From contig NZ_AUEQ01000010.1 of NCBI RefSeq assembly GCF_000426065.1, positions 1 to 45,657 on the forward strand: a stretch of DNA of 45,657 nt, read 5' to 3'. Both the position numbers and the translations under genes were made by a program. Under the pieces are notes generated by a model. That model did not search any database and was not told the DNA's origin. It worked only from the letters and a program-made list of their open reading frames with translations. Numbering within the stretch: position 1 is the stretch's first letter; each line of letters starts with the position of its first letter. Of this stretch, positions 36,011-44,717 are shown piece by piece. The DNA comes from Mycobacterium sp. URHD0025. GTDB lineage: Bacteria > Actinomycetota > Actinomycetes > Mycobacteriales > Mycobacteriaceae.

Positions 36011-36074
36011 GTAACACCGGCCCCGGCAAAAGAGATGGATTACCGGATAGGGTTCCTTCTCGAAACGGGGTGAC

Positions 36075-37898
36075 ATGTCAGACGGGATCGGGTTGTCGAT
36101 TGGTTCGACCAACCTCACAGCAGTGGTGGTGGGCCGCGCCGCGGTGACGCGTTCGCCGGTGCTGACGCTCTACCCGCACCGGGCCGCGGAAGTGGGTGTA
36201 CCCAGCGAGAACCCCAACCTGAACGAACGCGGGCTGATCCTCACCGACTTCGTCGAGCGGGCGGGGGACCCGGTCGGAATACTGGCCCCCGACGGGTCGA
36301 CACACCGGGGTGAGACGCTGCTCGCCGAGGCGTTGGGCGCGCTGCTGCGCACCTTGACCCGGGGACGCCCGCCGGTTGACCCGATCGCCATCACATATCC
36401 CGCGCACTGGCGGACCAACCAGGTTGAGGCGTTGCGCTCCGCACTGGCCGCCATCGGAGACATCGACGATCCGGTGCTGGTGTCCGATGCGGTGGCGGCG
36501 TTGGTCGCCCTACAGGACAACCCGGGTGTGCCGACCCGCGGTGTGATCGCGGTGTGCGATTTCGGGGGCAGCGGCACCAGCATCACGCTCGCCGACGCCG
36601 ACAGCGGCTATCAGCCGATCGCGCCCACGATTCGGCATCCCGACCTCTCGGGTGACCTGATCGACCAGGGACTGCTCACCCATGTGGTGAACGACCTGTC
36701 TGCCGCAGGGACGATAGACCTGGCCGGCACCTCGGCCATCGGCTCACTGGGCCGGCTTCGTGCCGAGTGCCGGCGGGCCAAGGAGCGCCTGTCCACCGAG
36801 TCCGTCACCGCCCTGGTCGCCGAGCTGCCCGGGCATCGCAGTGATGTGCGGCTGAACCGCAATGAACTCGACGACGTGATCGGCGAACCACTGCGTGAGT
36901 TCACGTCGGTGCTGCAGGGCGCGATAGAACGCAGCGGACTCCGCCCCGGGGATCTCGTGGCGGTCGCCTCCACCGGCGGTGGCGCACGAATCCCCGCGAT
37001 CACGACAACGCTGTCCGAACACCTGCGCGTGCCTGTGATCACCGCCCCCCAACCGGAACTGACCTCGGCCATCGGCGGCGGCCTGATCGCCGTGCGCGGC
37101 GTGGCCCAAGACGGCATGACCGCGATGGCCCCGGCGCCGGCCGGGGAGTTCGCAGGGGCGCCGCCGACCGCCGCTGCCGCCTTGCTGGCACCCGAACCTC
37201 CCGCCGCCTCCCAGGCGCTGGCCTGGTCCGATGCCGACGACGTTCCCGACGTCGCGCCGGTCGACGACTACCGAGCGGAGAGTTACGGCGACGATTACGG
37301 GGCCGACTTCGACACCGGCTTGGAGCCCGCGGGCGGACGTACTGCAGCACGGCCCCAGCTCGAGTTCGGCGAGCGTGAGCTGACCGAACGCGACGAGGTC
37401 GCGGCGCTGCCCTGGTACCGCCGGCCGCCGGTGATCCTCGGTGCCGGTGCCGCGGCGGTACTGGTCGCTGTCGTAGCAGTGCTGATCACCATCACCGGCG
37501 GCGACGAGCCGACCCGCCCGGCGTCCAACTCCAAGGCGGTCCCGTCGACGACGGCCGCCCCTGACGAGAACGCGCCTGCCGCGCCGGTGAACGAACCGGC
37601 GCCCGTGGACGCACCGCAGACCGTTACGCACGAGGCTCCGGCTCCGCACACCGTGACACAGACCGTCGAGCAACCTGCCCCGGAAGCACCTCCGGTCACC
37701 GAGAACCCGCCGCCTGCCGAGACGCCGACTCCGACCCCGACGAGCGAGGCCCCGCCCCCGACGACGACGGAAGCGCCGCAGACGACGACGCAAGCGCCGA
37801 CCACCACCCAGGCCCCGTGGAGTCCCACCGCGCCGTACCCGACGATCCCCGGCTTGCCGTGGGTTCCGGCACCCGGTGGCGGTCATACCGGGGGCTGA
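36075..37898 (+). CDS. Hsp70-like ATPase-domain membrane protein with Pro/Thr-rich outer tail (Rv2264c-like)
   Basis: 607 residues. The N-terminal part (about 1-340) has the actin/Hsp70 fold signatures: IGLSIGSTNLTAVVVG (phosphate 1), VCDFGGSGTSITLADAD (phosphate 2) and VASTGGGARIPAI (adenosine). There is no Hsp70 substrate-binding domain; instead an acidic linker leads to one membrane helix (about 453-472) and a 135-residue Pro/Thr tail that would lie outside the membrane. It matches the proline-rich proteins Rv2264c and Rv0312 as I recall them, and its position in the mscR region fits Rv2264c. The function is unknown. GGGGTGAC precedes the ATG. Convergent with the TetR gene. Confidence 0.8.
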   Translation: MSDGIGLSIGSTNLTAVVVGRAAVTRSPVLTLYPHRAAEVGVPSENPNLNERGLILTDFVERAGDPVGILAPDGSTHRGETLLAEALGALLRTLTRGRPPVDPIAITYPAHWRTNQVEALRSALAAIGDIDDPVLVSDAVAALVALQDNPGVPTRGVIAVCDFGGSGTSITLADADSGYQPIAPTIRHPDLSGDLIDQGLLTHVVNDLSAAGTIDLAGTSAIGSLGRLRAECRRAKERLSTESVTALVAELPGHRSDVRLNRNELDDVIGEPLREFTSVLQGAIERSGLRPGDLVAVASTGGGARIPAITTTLSEHLRVPVITAPQPELTSAIGGGLIAVRGVAQDGMTAMAPAPAGEFAGAPPTAAAALLAPEPPAASQALAWSDADDVPDVAPVDDYRAESYGDDYGADFDTGLEPAGGRTAARPQLEFGERELTERDEVAALPWYRRPPVILGAGAAAVLVAVVAVLITITGGDEPTRPASNSKAVPSTTAAPDENAPAAPVNEPAPVDAPQTVTHEAPAPHTVTQTVEQPAPEAPPVTENPPPAETPTPTPTSEAPPPTTTEAPQTTTQAPTTTQAPWSPTAPYPTIPGLPWVPAPGGGHTGG

Positions 37899-37922
37899 GG
37901 GCGTCAGTCGACGGTCGGCCGG

Positions 37923-38567
37923 TCACGGCCTCGCGATCGACTCCAGCGCCTGGACTGCCTCGGATGCGTAGGTGATCGTGGTGTCGAGAGTGGCCGCGGT
38001 GCGCAACGCCGCGGCCAATGCCGCGGCGGCGAGTTCGACCAGTAGGTCGACGTCCACATCGCGATGAGTGATGCGGTCGATCATCATCTCGTCCAGAAAT
38101 CCGATCCAACCGTGCAAGGCGGTGCGGAGTGCGGGCGCGATGGGCTCTACGACACCGAGCGCCAACAGAATTCGTTGGGCGCCCAGCCAACGGAGATTTT
38201 CGACAGCTGCCTGATGTTCGGCGTCGGCGCCCAGTGCGCCACGCAGGAACGCGACGAAACTGTCAGAGTAGGAATCGATGTGGGTGATGTGGGCGCGCAG
38301 GACATGGCGCAATTGATCGGCCGGCGGCGCACCCGCGGGCGCGGGGACTGACTGGACCGCGGCGATCTCGGCCGCGATCTCGTTCATCACCGCCAGATAC
38401 AGGCCACGCTTATTGACGAAATGGTGTGCGATCAGTCCGTAGGCCACGCCGGCGTCCTTGGCGACCTGCGCGGTGGTCACCTGGTCGTACGGCCGCGTCG
38501 CGAACATTTTTCGGGCGGTGTCGACAATGAGCTGACGCCGATCGACCGGCTTGGACCCAGCGCTCAT
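37923..38567 (-). CDS. TetR-family regulator, second gene of the SDR-TetR pair
   Basis: 214 residues with an N-terminal TetR helix-turn-helix (TTAQVAKDAGVAYGLIAHHF, with HHFVNKRGLY where tyrosine-rich relatives have YYHF). Its ATG overlaps the SDR stop by 4 nt (ATGA), so the two are translated together. The longer upstream frame overlaps the SDR and is not used. The 17-bp palindrome at 39452-39468 upstream of the SDR is a candidate operator for it, but binding is inferred. Confidence 0.85.
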   Translation of the reverse strand: MSAGSKPVDRRQLIVDTARKMFATRPYDQVTTAQVAKDAGVAYGLIAHHFVNKRGLYLAVMNEIAAEIAAVQSVPAPAGAPPADQLRHVLRAHITHIDSYSDSFVAFLRGALGADAEHQAAVENLRWLGAQRILLALGVVEPIAPALRTALHGWIGFLDEMMIDRITHRDVDVDLLVELAAAALAAALRTAATLDTTITYASEAVQALESIARP

Positions 38568-39376
38568 CGATATGTTCCGGACAATGCGCCGTCGGTGTCG
38601 ACCCGTCGGCCGCCCAGTGTGGCGACCAGCCGGCCCAATGCCGGGATCTCCAGGGGAAGCAACGAATAACGCGGGTGGACAACACGTCTGGTGCCACGAT
38701 CGAGCGCGCGGACGATGGCTGTCGCGGTAGAGCCAGGGGCGACGGGCGGAAATGTCCGTGGGGGTGTGGTCTTCCACGGCAGCTCATCGATGTCACGCAG
38801 GGCGGTATCGGTGGCGCCCGGCACCACTTCCAACACCCGGATGGCGGTGCCGGCCAGCTCGAGTCGCAGTGATCTCGTGGCCTGGGCCAGTGCGGCTTTG
38901 GAGGCGGCGTAATAGCCGAGCAGGGGCAGCGGCACCGCCTGCACGGTGGAGGTGACGTTGACGACGACGCCGGCGCCTGCCGCACGCATCGCGGGCAGCA
39001 CCGCCGCGGTGAGCGCCAGCGGTGACCAGAGATTGACTTCGAACACCTGGCGGGCCGCCGCCGAGTCGGCCACGACCGGTTGCGCCCCGGTGAGGTTGGT
39101 GCCGGCGTTGTTGATCGCGATGTCGATCCCGCCCAGGGCATGCACGGCGTCGCGGCCCAGTCGCGCCGCCGAACCCGGTACGGCCAGATCCACACCGAAC
39201 ACGACGGGGCGCGGCGACCCGTCGGCCGATATCTCGTCGGCCAGGGCGTCCAGCAAGTCCTCGCGGCGGGCCGCCAGCGCGAGGACCGCTCCCCGGCGGG
39301 CCAGTGCCAGCGCCAACTCGCGGCCGATCCCGCTCGATGCTCCGGTGAGCACCACCTTCTTGCCGGATAGGTCCAT
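38564..39376 (-). CDS. Short-chain dehydrogenase/reductase (SDR), Rv2263-like
   Basis: 270 residues with LTGASSGIGREL, NNAGTNLTG, a Ser/Tyr region NVTSTVQAVP then YYAASK, and VVPGATDT; a longer C-terminal tail than the minimal SDR. Position and content fit the SDR Rv2263 beside Rv2264c, as I recall the M. tuberculosis order. The start is uncertain: ATG 39376 (MDLSGKKVV) gives a normal SDR N-terminus; ATG 39391 adds five residues and lies in a 14-bp tandem duplication. No clear ribosome site precedes either. It is the first gene of the pair with tetR. Confidence 0.8.
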   Translation of the reverse strand: MDLSGKKVVLTGASSGIGRELALALARRGAVLALAARREDLLDALADEISADGSPRPVVFGVDLAVPGSAARLGRDAVHALGGIDIAINNAGTNLTGAQPVVADSAAARQVFEVNLWSPLALTAAVLPAMRAAGAGVVVNVTSTVQAVPLPLLGYYAASKAALAQATRSLRLELAGTAIRVLEVVPGATDTALRDIDELPWKTTPPRTFPPVAPGSTATAIVRALDRGTRRVVHPRYSLLPLEIPALGRLVATLGGRRVDTDGALSGTYR

Positions 39377-39381
39377 TCGCC

Positions 39382-39409
39382 GGTGTCTCATGTCTGGTGT
39401 CTCATGTCT
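39382..39409. repeat. 14-bp perfect tandem duplication at the SDR start region
   Basis: GGTGTCTCATGTCT occurs twice in direct succession (39382-39395 and 39396-39409). Each copy holds a minus-strand ATG, but only the one at 39391 is in frame with the SDR; the other runs into a stop within six codons. Confidence 0.85.
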
Positions 39410-39451
39410 GGCTCCGCTCAGCCTGTTGTCGGCAGGATCACCGTGACAGAC

Positions 39452-39468
39452 TGACTGATAATCAGTCA
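39452..39468. promoter_or_regulatory. 17-bp palindrome, candidate TetR operator
   Basis: TGACTGATAATCAGTCA has 8-bp arms exactly complementary around a single A. It lies between the SDR-TetR operon and the divergent IlvX-like gene, and includes a GATAAT that could be the -10 of the plus-strand gene. Dimer-type operator spacing; the regulator is probably the downstream TetR. Confidence 0.65.
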
Positions 39469-39593
39469 AGCCCTTCTCGGTCACCGGTACTGGCACAGCG
39501 GGCCACCGCCGATCAATATGGACGGGTGCACATCCGCCGGCAGAAACGTGACCACTGCTCCGAAATCGCCAGGCCCGCGATAGCCGGGCGCTC

Positions 39594-41144
39594 ATGAGCA
39601 CCGGCGCCGAAGTGGTGGTGAACCGTCTGCTCGCCGAAGGCGTCGACGTGTGCTTCGCCAACCCGGGCACCTCGGAAATGCACTTCGTCGCGGCGCTGGA
39701 TGCCGCCCCCGCGATGCGCCCGGTGCTGTGCCTGTTCGAGGGCGTCGCGACCGGAGCCGCCGACGGGTACGCACGCATCGCCGGTAGGCCCGCTGCGACA
39801 CTGCTGCACTTGGGCCCCGGAATGGCCAACGGCCTGGCCAATTTGCACAACGCCCGGCGTGCGTTCAGTCCCGTGGTCAATGTGGTCGGCGACCACGCGA
39901 CCTATCACCAAGCGCTTGACGCCCCGCTGGAATCTGACATCGACGCGCTGGGCCGCTGGGCGCACGGGTCGGTCCACCGGCCGGAATCTGCCGCCGATCT
40001 GGACGCCGCCGTCCACTGCGCGGTTCAGAGCGCGACCGCCACGCCAGGACGCGTCGCCACCGTGATCCTGCCCGCCGACTATTCCTGGGGAATCACACCG
40101 CAGAACCCATTGCCGGATAAGGGTGTTGAGAGCCCAGGAACCGACGATGTCGACCTGGACGTGACAGGCGCCGCCGAACTGCTGCGCGCGCAGGGTGAAC
40201 GCGCGGTGTTGTTGCTCGGCGGGTCGGCCACCGGCATCGACGGGCTGCGGGCAGCGGCCCTGATCCGCGCGGCCACCGGTGCCCGTGCACTCGTCGAAAC
40301 CTTCCCGGCCCGGCTGGCCCGCGGCAAGGGGATACCCGCCATCGAACGTCTCGGCTACCTGGCCGAACAGGCGACGCAACAACTTTCCGGGGCAACGCAT
40401 CTGGTGCTGGCCGGTGCCAAGGCGCCGGTGTCGTTCTTCGCCTATCCGGGCAAGCCGAGCGTGCTGGTACCTGACGGTGCTCAGGTCAGCTCCCTAGCCG
40501 TCGACGAGTTATGTGCTCTCGCAGACGAATTGGGTGGGGAACTGCCGAACACACCCGAGCCCGAGCCTGCCGAGTTGCCGACCGGCACACTCAACCCGCA
40601 GAACCTGGCGCAGGTGATCGCCGCGCTACTGCCGGAGAATGCCATCATCTCCGATGAGGCCAACACCAGCGGAGTGTTCCTGCCGGCCGTCACCGCATCG
40701 GCGCCGCGTCACGACGTACTCACGCTCACCGGTGGTGCGATTGGGCAGGGCCTGCCGGTGGCGGTGGGAGCCGCGATCGCCGCACCGGACCGCCCGGTGA
40801 TCGCCCTGCAGTCCGACGGCAGTGCCGCGTACACCATTTCGGCACTGTGGACGATGGCCCGCGAGAACCTCGACGTCACCGTGGTGATCCTCAACAACCA
40901 TGCCTACGCCATCCTCCAGCTCGAATTGCTGCGCGTGGGAACCGAGGCCGATGGCGAGCGGTCGCGCTCCCTGCTCGACCTGAGCCGGCCCGACATCGAC
41001 TTCGCCTCGATCGCAGAAGGATTCGGTGTACCGGCCACGCGCGCCGGCACGGCACAGGAGCTCGCCGACCAGTTCCGCGCGGCACTGGCCGAACCTGGTC
41101 CTCACCTGATCGACGCCGCGCTGCCCACCTGGTCGCCGGGCTGA
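39594..41144 (+). CDS. ilvX: Thiamine-diphosphate enzyme, acetolactate synthase large-subunit-like (IlvX type)
   Basis: 516 residues, matching mycobacterial IlvX (about 515). The N-terminal half has the PYR domain (FANPGTSEMHFV and Glu in CLFEGVATGAADGYAR, the ThDP-activating Glu); the C-terminal half has the PP domain with SDGSAAYTISALWTM ending in ILNN, the metal-diphosphate motif, with Ser instead of the first Gly, as seen in this subgroup. The family name is putative: IlvX is not the main acetohydroxyacid synthase of valine synthesis, so the real substrate may differ (benzoylformate-decarboxylase-like or another alpha-ketoacid enzyme). No strong ribosome site is seen before ATG 39594. It converges with the methyltransferase. 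Confidence 0.75.
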   Translation: MSTGAEVVVNRLLAEGVDVCFANPGTSEMHFVAALDAAPAMRPVLCLFEGVATGAADGYARIAGRPAATLLHLGPGMANGLANLHNARRAFSPVVNVVGDHATYHQALDAPLESDIDALGRWAHGSVHRPESAADLDAAVHCAVQSATATPGRVATVILPADYSWGITPQNPLPDKGVESPGTDDVDLDVTGAAELLRAQGERAVLLLGGSATGIDGLRAAALIRAATGARALVETFPARLARGKGIPAIERLGYLAEQATQQLSGATHLVLAGAKAPVSFFAYPGKPSVLVPDGAQVSSLAVDELCALADELGGELPNTPEPEPAELPTGTLNPQNLAQVIAALLPENAIISDEANTSGVFLPAVTASAPRHDVLTLTGGAIGQGLPVAVGAAIAAPDRPVIALQSDGSAAYTISALWTMARENLDVTVVILNNHAYAILQLELLRVGTEADGERSRSLLDLSRPDIDFASIAEGFGVPATRAGTAQELADQFRAALAEPGPHLIDAALPTWSPG

Positions 41145-41194
41145 CCGGTGTCGTCGGATCGGCCGGCCCGGTCGCGGTGATCATGTGCCAATGA

Positions 41195-42235
41195 TCAGCT
41201 CGGGCGACGCTTCTCCAGGACCACCGCGGCGGTCGGTATGCGCATCGGCTCGGGATCCGAGGACAGACGTGCCGCGATACCCGCGTGCAGGCGGTCGTAG
41301 AACGCCGCCACCCGTTCAGGGCCGCCGCCGAGCGCCGCCCCCAGATCGGCGAACGCGGTGAACCGGCAGAAATCCGCCCAGCGGGCGCCGAACGCCGTTG
41401 AATTGCGGTCACCGCGGTAGGCGTTGAAGATTCGGTCCTCGGCGTCGAACAGTTCCACGTGCTGGATCTCCATCCGCTCGAACCGCCCCGACGGCGCGAA
41501 CGGTGCGGCGAAATCGGCGGCACGTCGTCCAGCGATCGGCAGCGACATCCGGGCGACCTCATCGGCATCGACCACACCGTCGGTGACCAGTTCGGCCAGC
41601 GTGCTGAACACGGACCGGAACAGCGGTCGATATCCGAAGTCGCCGTCGTCGTCGAGCGCGGTTGTCAAGACCACCAGGCGTCCACCCGGATAGAGCTCGC
41701 GGCCACGGAAAGCGATGAACTCGTGCCAATCGTGGGCGGCCTGCCGGGCATAGGCACTACGCACCCGGTCGTCGCCGCTGTAGGCAGCGACGACGTGATC
41801 GGGGACCGGCATCGGCACCCGGCCCAACCGCACGATCGACCAGGCCGACCAGCCGAGGTGCACGCTGTTCGACGGCAGGATCTGGCCGTAGAACGACCGG
41901 CCGATCGCGGAGCTGAACGTGGCGGAGTCCTTGTGACGATAGGACTGTGGGTCCTCCTCCAAGATCCGGAACATCGTGGAGAAGTCGTTGTCGGCGGTAT
42001 CGGTGTGCGTCACCAGAATCGAATGTTCTGGCCGGGTGCGCCCGCGCAGCACCGCGATCGCGGCGTTGAGAGGCTGCATCGAATTCTGTGCGGTGCCTGC
42101 CCCGTAATCGGCGACGACGATGGGCAGAGGCGGGTCAGGGATCGGCACGGTCCGCGCAGCCAGCTCGAGAAGCTTGATCGCCGAACTCATTCCGGCGGTA
42201 TGCGGGCGGGGTGGGGTCAGGCGCTGCCCGGGCAT
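41195..42235 (-). CDS. SABATH-family carboxyl methyltransferase (mycobacterial fatty-acid methyltransferase-like)
   Basis: 346 residues. It lacks the common GxGxG class I motif but has the SABATH layout known from plant salicylate/jasmonate methyltransferases: VVADYGAGTAQNS for SAM, a FSTMFRIL segment, SFYGQILPSNSVHLGWSAWSI (cut here after VHLG: the plant motif SLHFxHSSYSLMWLS aligns with it), and a C-terminal helical domain. A mycobacterial member methylates the carboxyl of medium/long-chain fatty acids with SAM. GGAGGT lies 5 nt before ATG 42235; it starts 2 nt past the LapA-like stop, so both are co-transcribed. Confidence 0.8.
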   Translation of the reverse strand: MPGQRLTPPRPHTAGMSSAIKLLELAARTVPIPDPPLPIVVADYGAGTAQNSMQPLNAAIAVLRGRTRPEHSILVTHTDTADNDFSTMFRILEEDPQSYRHKDSATFSSAIGRSFYGQILPSNSVHLGWSAWSIVRLGRVPMPVPDHVVAAYSGDDRVRSAYARQAAHDWHEFIAFRGRELYPGGRLVVLTTALDDDGDFGYRPLFRSVFSTLAELVTDGVVDADEVARMSLPIAGRRAADFAAPFAPSGRFERMEIQHVELFDAEDRIFNAYRGDRNSTAFGARWADFCRFTAFADLGAALGGGPERVAAFYDRLHAGIAARLSSDPEPMRIPTAAVVLEKRRPS

Positions 42236-42237
42236 GC

Positions 42238-42480
42238 CTACCTCCGCCGCCGCCGGCGCAGCAACAGTCCGATGAGAAGACCCATGACGAAGATGATGAC
42301 CAAGATGAACCACATCGGCGACTCGACGGTCACCCACAGCACGTGCACGCCCACGCGATCACGGTTCTGCGCGACGAAGATCGCGGCCAGGGCGACCAGG
42401 ATCAGGGCCACCCAGTAGCGCAGCGCGAACCGCCGGACCGGGCCGGTGGGCGCGGCGGTGTCGGTGTCGTCGCGAGGCAT
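42238..42480 (-). CDS. Small LapA-domain membrane protein
   Basis: 80 residues: a short polar N-terminus, two membrane helices (about 22-42 and 51-72) and a basic tail of Arg residues (RRRRRR). The spacing and the FVAQN motif between helices identify a LapA-type (DUF1049) protein. Function is unknown; it may help assemble envelope components. ATG 42480 is used because the longer frame overlaps the divergent gene. It is upstream of, and probably co-transcribed with, the SABATH methyltransferase. Confidence 0.75.
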   Translation of the reverse strand: MPRDDTDTAAPTGPVRRFALRYWVALILVALAAIFVAQNRDRVGVHVLWVTVESPMWFILVIIFVMGLLIGLLLRRRRRR

Positions 42481-42526
42481 AACTCGACGGTAGCTCGTGA
42501 CCGGTCTGCCGTGACAAACTTCGGCC

Positions 42527-43267
42527 ATGAACAGCCGCCGGTCAGCTCCGCGCATCGTGATCGTCACATCGATCTGCGCCCTCGTCATCGGCGCTGTCGG
42601 GCTGTTCGCGACGTTGTTTCTCAACGCGTTCGTCTTCGACGAGTACGACGCCTACGGCGAGATCCCGATCCCCGGCACGGCCGGCCTGGAGTTGCCGGAG
42701 GGCGAGGTGACCGTCAGTCTCCACACCATGGTCACCGGATCCGGCAGCGGCCTGCCGGTCCCGCCGCTGCGCCTGCACGTGTCGGGACCCGAAGAGGCCG
42801 GCGATCCGGTACTGACCGAAAGCATCGGCGGGACAACCACGGTGAACAGCGACGCCCGGGTGCGGGTGTGGATGATGCGAGTATCCAGTCCTGGCACCTA
42901 CGAGATCAGTGTCGACGGTCAGGTCCAGGGCTACATCAACCCCCGGCTGGCCTTCGGCCACGGCAGTGAATACGGCTGGCTGTTCTGGTTGTTCGGCGGT
43001 CTGGTCGCCGCGGGCGGGCTGGCGCTGACGGCGGGGATGGTCTGGTCGGCGCGGGACAGCAAGCGCGCCAGGCCCATCTCGGCGATGGGACCCACGTCAT
43101 GGCCGCCACAAGATGCGGTGCCGATGGACGGCCAGCCCACCAGCTATCAGGCGACCGACCAGGCGATCCGGCTCGAACAGCTCAAAACGATTGCCGCCCT
43201 GCGTGACACCGGTGCTCTCACCGAGGCGGAGTTCGAGACGGAGAAGCGCCGGATCCTGGACAGCTGA
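42527..43267 (+). CDS. Membrane protein with C-terminal SHOCT domain
   Basis: 246 residues: an N-terminal membrane helix (about 9-33), an outer domain of about 110 residues with beta-strand-like stretches, a second helix (about 147-169), and a short cytoplasmic end with a SHOCT domain (EQLKTIAALRDTGALTEAEF). SHOCT domains often sit at membrane-protein tails and mediate oligomerisation. The outer domain is not recognised. It diverges from the LapA-like gene over 46 nt and ends 10 nt before the convergent monooxygenase. Confidence 0.75.
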   Translation: MNSRRSAPRIVIVTSICALVIGAVGLFATLFLNAFVFDEYDAYGEIPIPGTAGLELPEGEVTVSLHTMVTGSGSGLPVPPLRLHVSGPEEAGDPVLTESIGGTTTVNSDARVRVWMMRVSSPGTYEISVDGQVQGYINPRLAFGHGSEYGWLFWLFGGLVAAGGLALTAGMVWSARDSKRARPISAMGPTSWPPQDAVPMDGQPTSYQATDQAIRLEQLKTIAALRDTGALTEAEFETEKRRILDS

Positions 43268-43276
43268 GGGCTGTCA

Positions 43277-44650
43277 CTACGCCGCCTGCGTTGCCAATCC
43301 CGACCGTTGAAACGATCCGACCGGGAGGAACCGTTCGAGCAATGCGTCGGCCGGTTCGCCCGCGAATTCGGTGATCAGCGCTTTGGCAGCGGCCGGGGAG
43401 GTGAGTGATTCGACCGGCCGCGGATCGTCGAGCAATCCATACAGTTTCGAGGCGAACCTCGGGCTGCCCTGGGCAGCCGCGAAGAACAGGTCGCCGTATT
43501 CGGCCAATTCGGGATCGGACAGGAACAGCCGAGTGACCAGTTGCGCTGACCGCGCACGGTGGGCGTAGAACTCCTCGAATGTGCCTCGCAGCCAGGCCTC
43601 GTCGAAGCGGCCGTCATGCGTGGCCGCCTTACGAACCAGGGTGGCGGCGTGGATCAACCCGCCCTGCGCGCCCTGGCCCGCGATCGGGTCGTACGACACC
43701 GCCGTGTCGCCCAGGGCGGCCACCGGATGGCCGCTCGCCGTGCGGCCCACGCCGGACCGAACCACTTGGGTGACCCCGCCTTTCAACCATGAGTGCGGAT
43801 CGTCGTCCAGGGTCCGGAGCGCGCTCACCTCGGGTAGGTCCCAGTCGATGTAGTCGCGGTACAGCGCGGTGACGATGTCGAGCGCGGATCGCGCGCTGTC
43901 GGCACCGGCGAAACGGCGTTCCCACTCGCTGCCGGGCCGGGCCCAACCCAGAAACGTCCATGTCGGCCCGGCGTCCTTGTGTAGGTAGCCACCCAACCAC
44001 GACTCGCCCTGATCGGTGACGACGGTGAGCGCGTTGCGGCGCCCGCCGGCGCTGCTACGGTGTGCGAAAACATCTGGACCGTATGGCAACCCGGACAGCG
44101 TCACGGTCAGCAGGCTCCGTTGGGGACGGTCGTAGGCGGAGCGTTCGGCATCGACCGGGAACAGTGAGGACAGACCGCCACGGCCGGTGGCCACCAGTGT
44201 CAGGTCGACGCCGGCGGCGATAGCGTCCAGCCGCGCCGGATCGACAGCCTCGACCACGAAGCGTCCACCTCGTTGCCGGAACAGTGTCAGCCGGTCGTCG
44301 GCCTTGAGACGGGTATCGACCGCCACCCCGACAAATCCGTCGAACTCGGCGTCGAAGGCGATCGCCTCGGCGCGATCCGGGCCGGAGCCGTCGACTACCC
44401 GTACGCTCTCACCGGTCGAAGTGGGGGCGGTGGCCAGGTACGTATTGAGGCCGAGCGACTCCTCGGCCCGCTGCGCCGCGCCGAAGATCAGTGCGGTGCC
44501 GGTGGCCGGAACGTCGTCACGCAAGCTGCGCTGGTCTCGATCGCTGTAGACAGTGACGTCAAAACCGTTGTCCAACAGCCCGAGGGCCGCGGTCACACCG
44601 GTCTGTCCGGCGCCGATGACCGCCGCGGAGCGTCCACTCGAAGTCGTCAT
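43277..44650 (-). CDS. Styrene/indole monooxygenase-like FAD oxygenase (StyA type)
   Basis: 457 residues; begins with the FAD-binding motif VIGAGQTGVTAALGLLDNG, with the StyA-type fold continuing (TDQGESWLGGYLH, VAALGDTAVSYDPIAGQGAQ). StyA enzymes epoxidise styrene or oxidise indole using reduced FAD supplied by a separate reductase (StyB). No reductase gene is next to it, so electrons must come from elsewhere (a free flavin reductase such as the FMN-reductase-like gene at 25793 is only a guess). Start ATG 44650; the ribosome site is weak. It ends near the SHOCT gene, convergent. Confidence 0.75.
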   Translation of the reverse strand: MTTSSGRSAAVIGAGQTGVTAALGLLDNGFDVTVYSDRDQRSLRDDVPATGTALIFGAAQRAEESLGLNTYLATAPTSTGESVRVVDGSGPDRAEAIAFDAEFDGFVGVAVDTRLKADDRLTLFRQRGGRFVVEAVDPARLDAIAAGVDLTLVATGRGGLSSLFPVDAERSAYDRPQRSLLTVTLSGLPYGPDVFAHRSSAGGRRNALTVVTDQGESWLGGYLHKDAGPTWTFLGWARPGSEWERRFAGADSARSALDIVTALYRDYIDWDLPEVSALRTLDDDPHSWLKGGVTQVVRSGVGRTASGHPVAALGDTAVSYDPIAGQGAQGGLIHAATLVRKAATHDGRFDEAWLRGTFEEFYAHRARSAQLVTRLFLSDPELAEYGDLFFAAAQGSPRFASKLYGLLDDPRPVESLTSPAAAKALITEFAGEPADALLERFLPVGSFQRSGLATQAA

Positions 44651-44717
44651 GGCAGTGACTATCGGCTCACCACGCCACCCGCGGTAGGGACTGGCTCAAC
44701 GTGATCGCAAACCGGCG

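Noticed and set aside
40797..40890. SDG in place of GDG in the thiamine-diphosphate motif of the IlvX-like protein
   Set aside because: The Asp and the closing Asn pair are kept, and I recall related IlvX-type proteins having non-Gly first residues, so this is probably a subgroup trait, not damage.
41178..41197. Hairpin TGATCAT/ATGATCA at the end of ilvX
   Set aside because: Only 7 bp, AT-rich, overlapping the next gene's stop and without a T-run; not enough for a terminator call.
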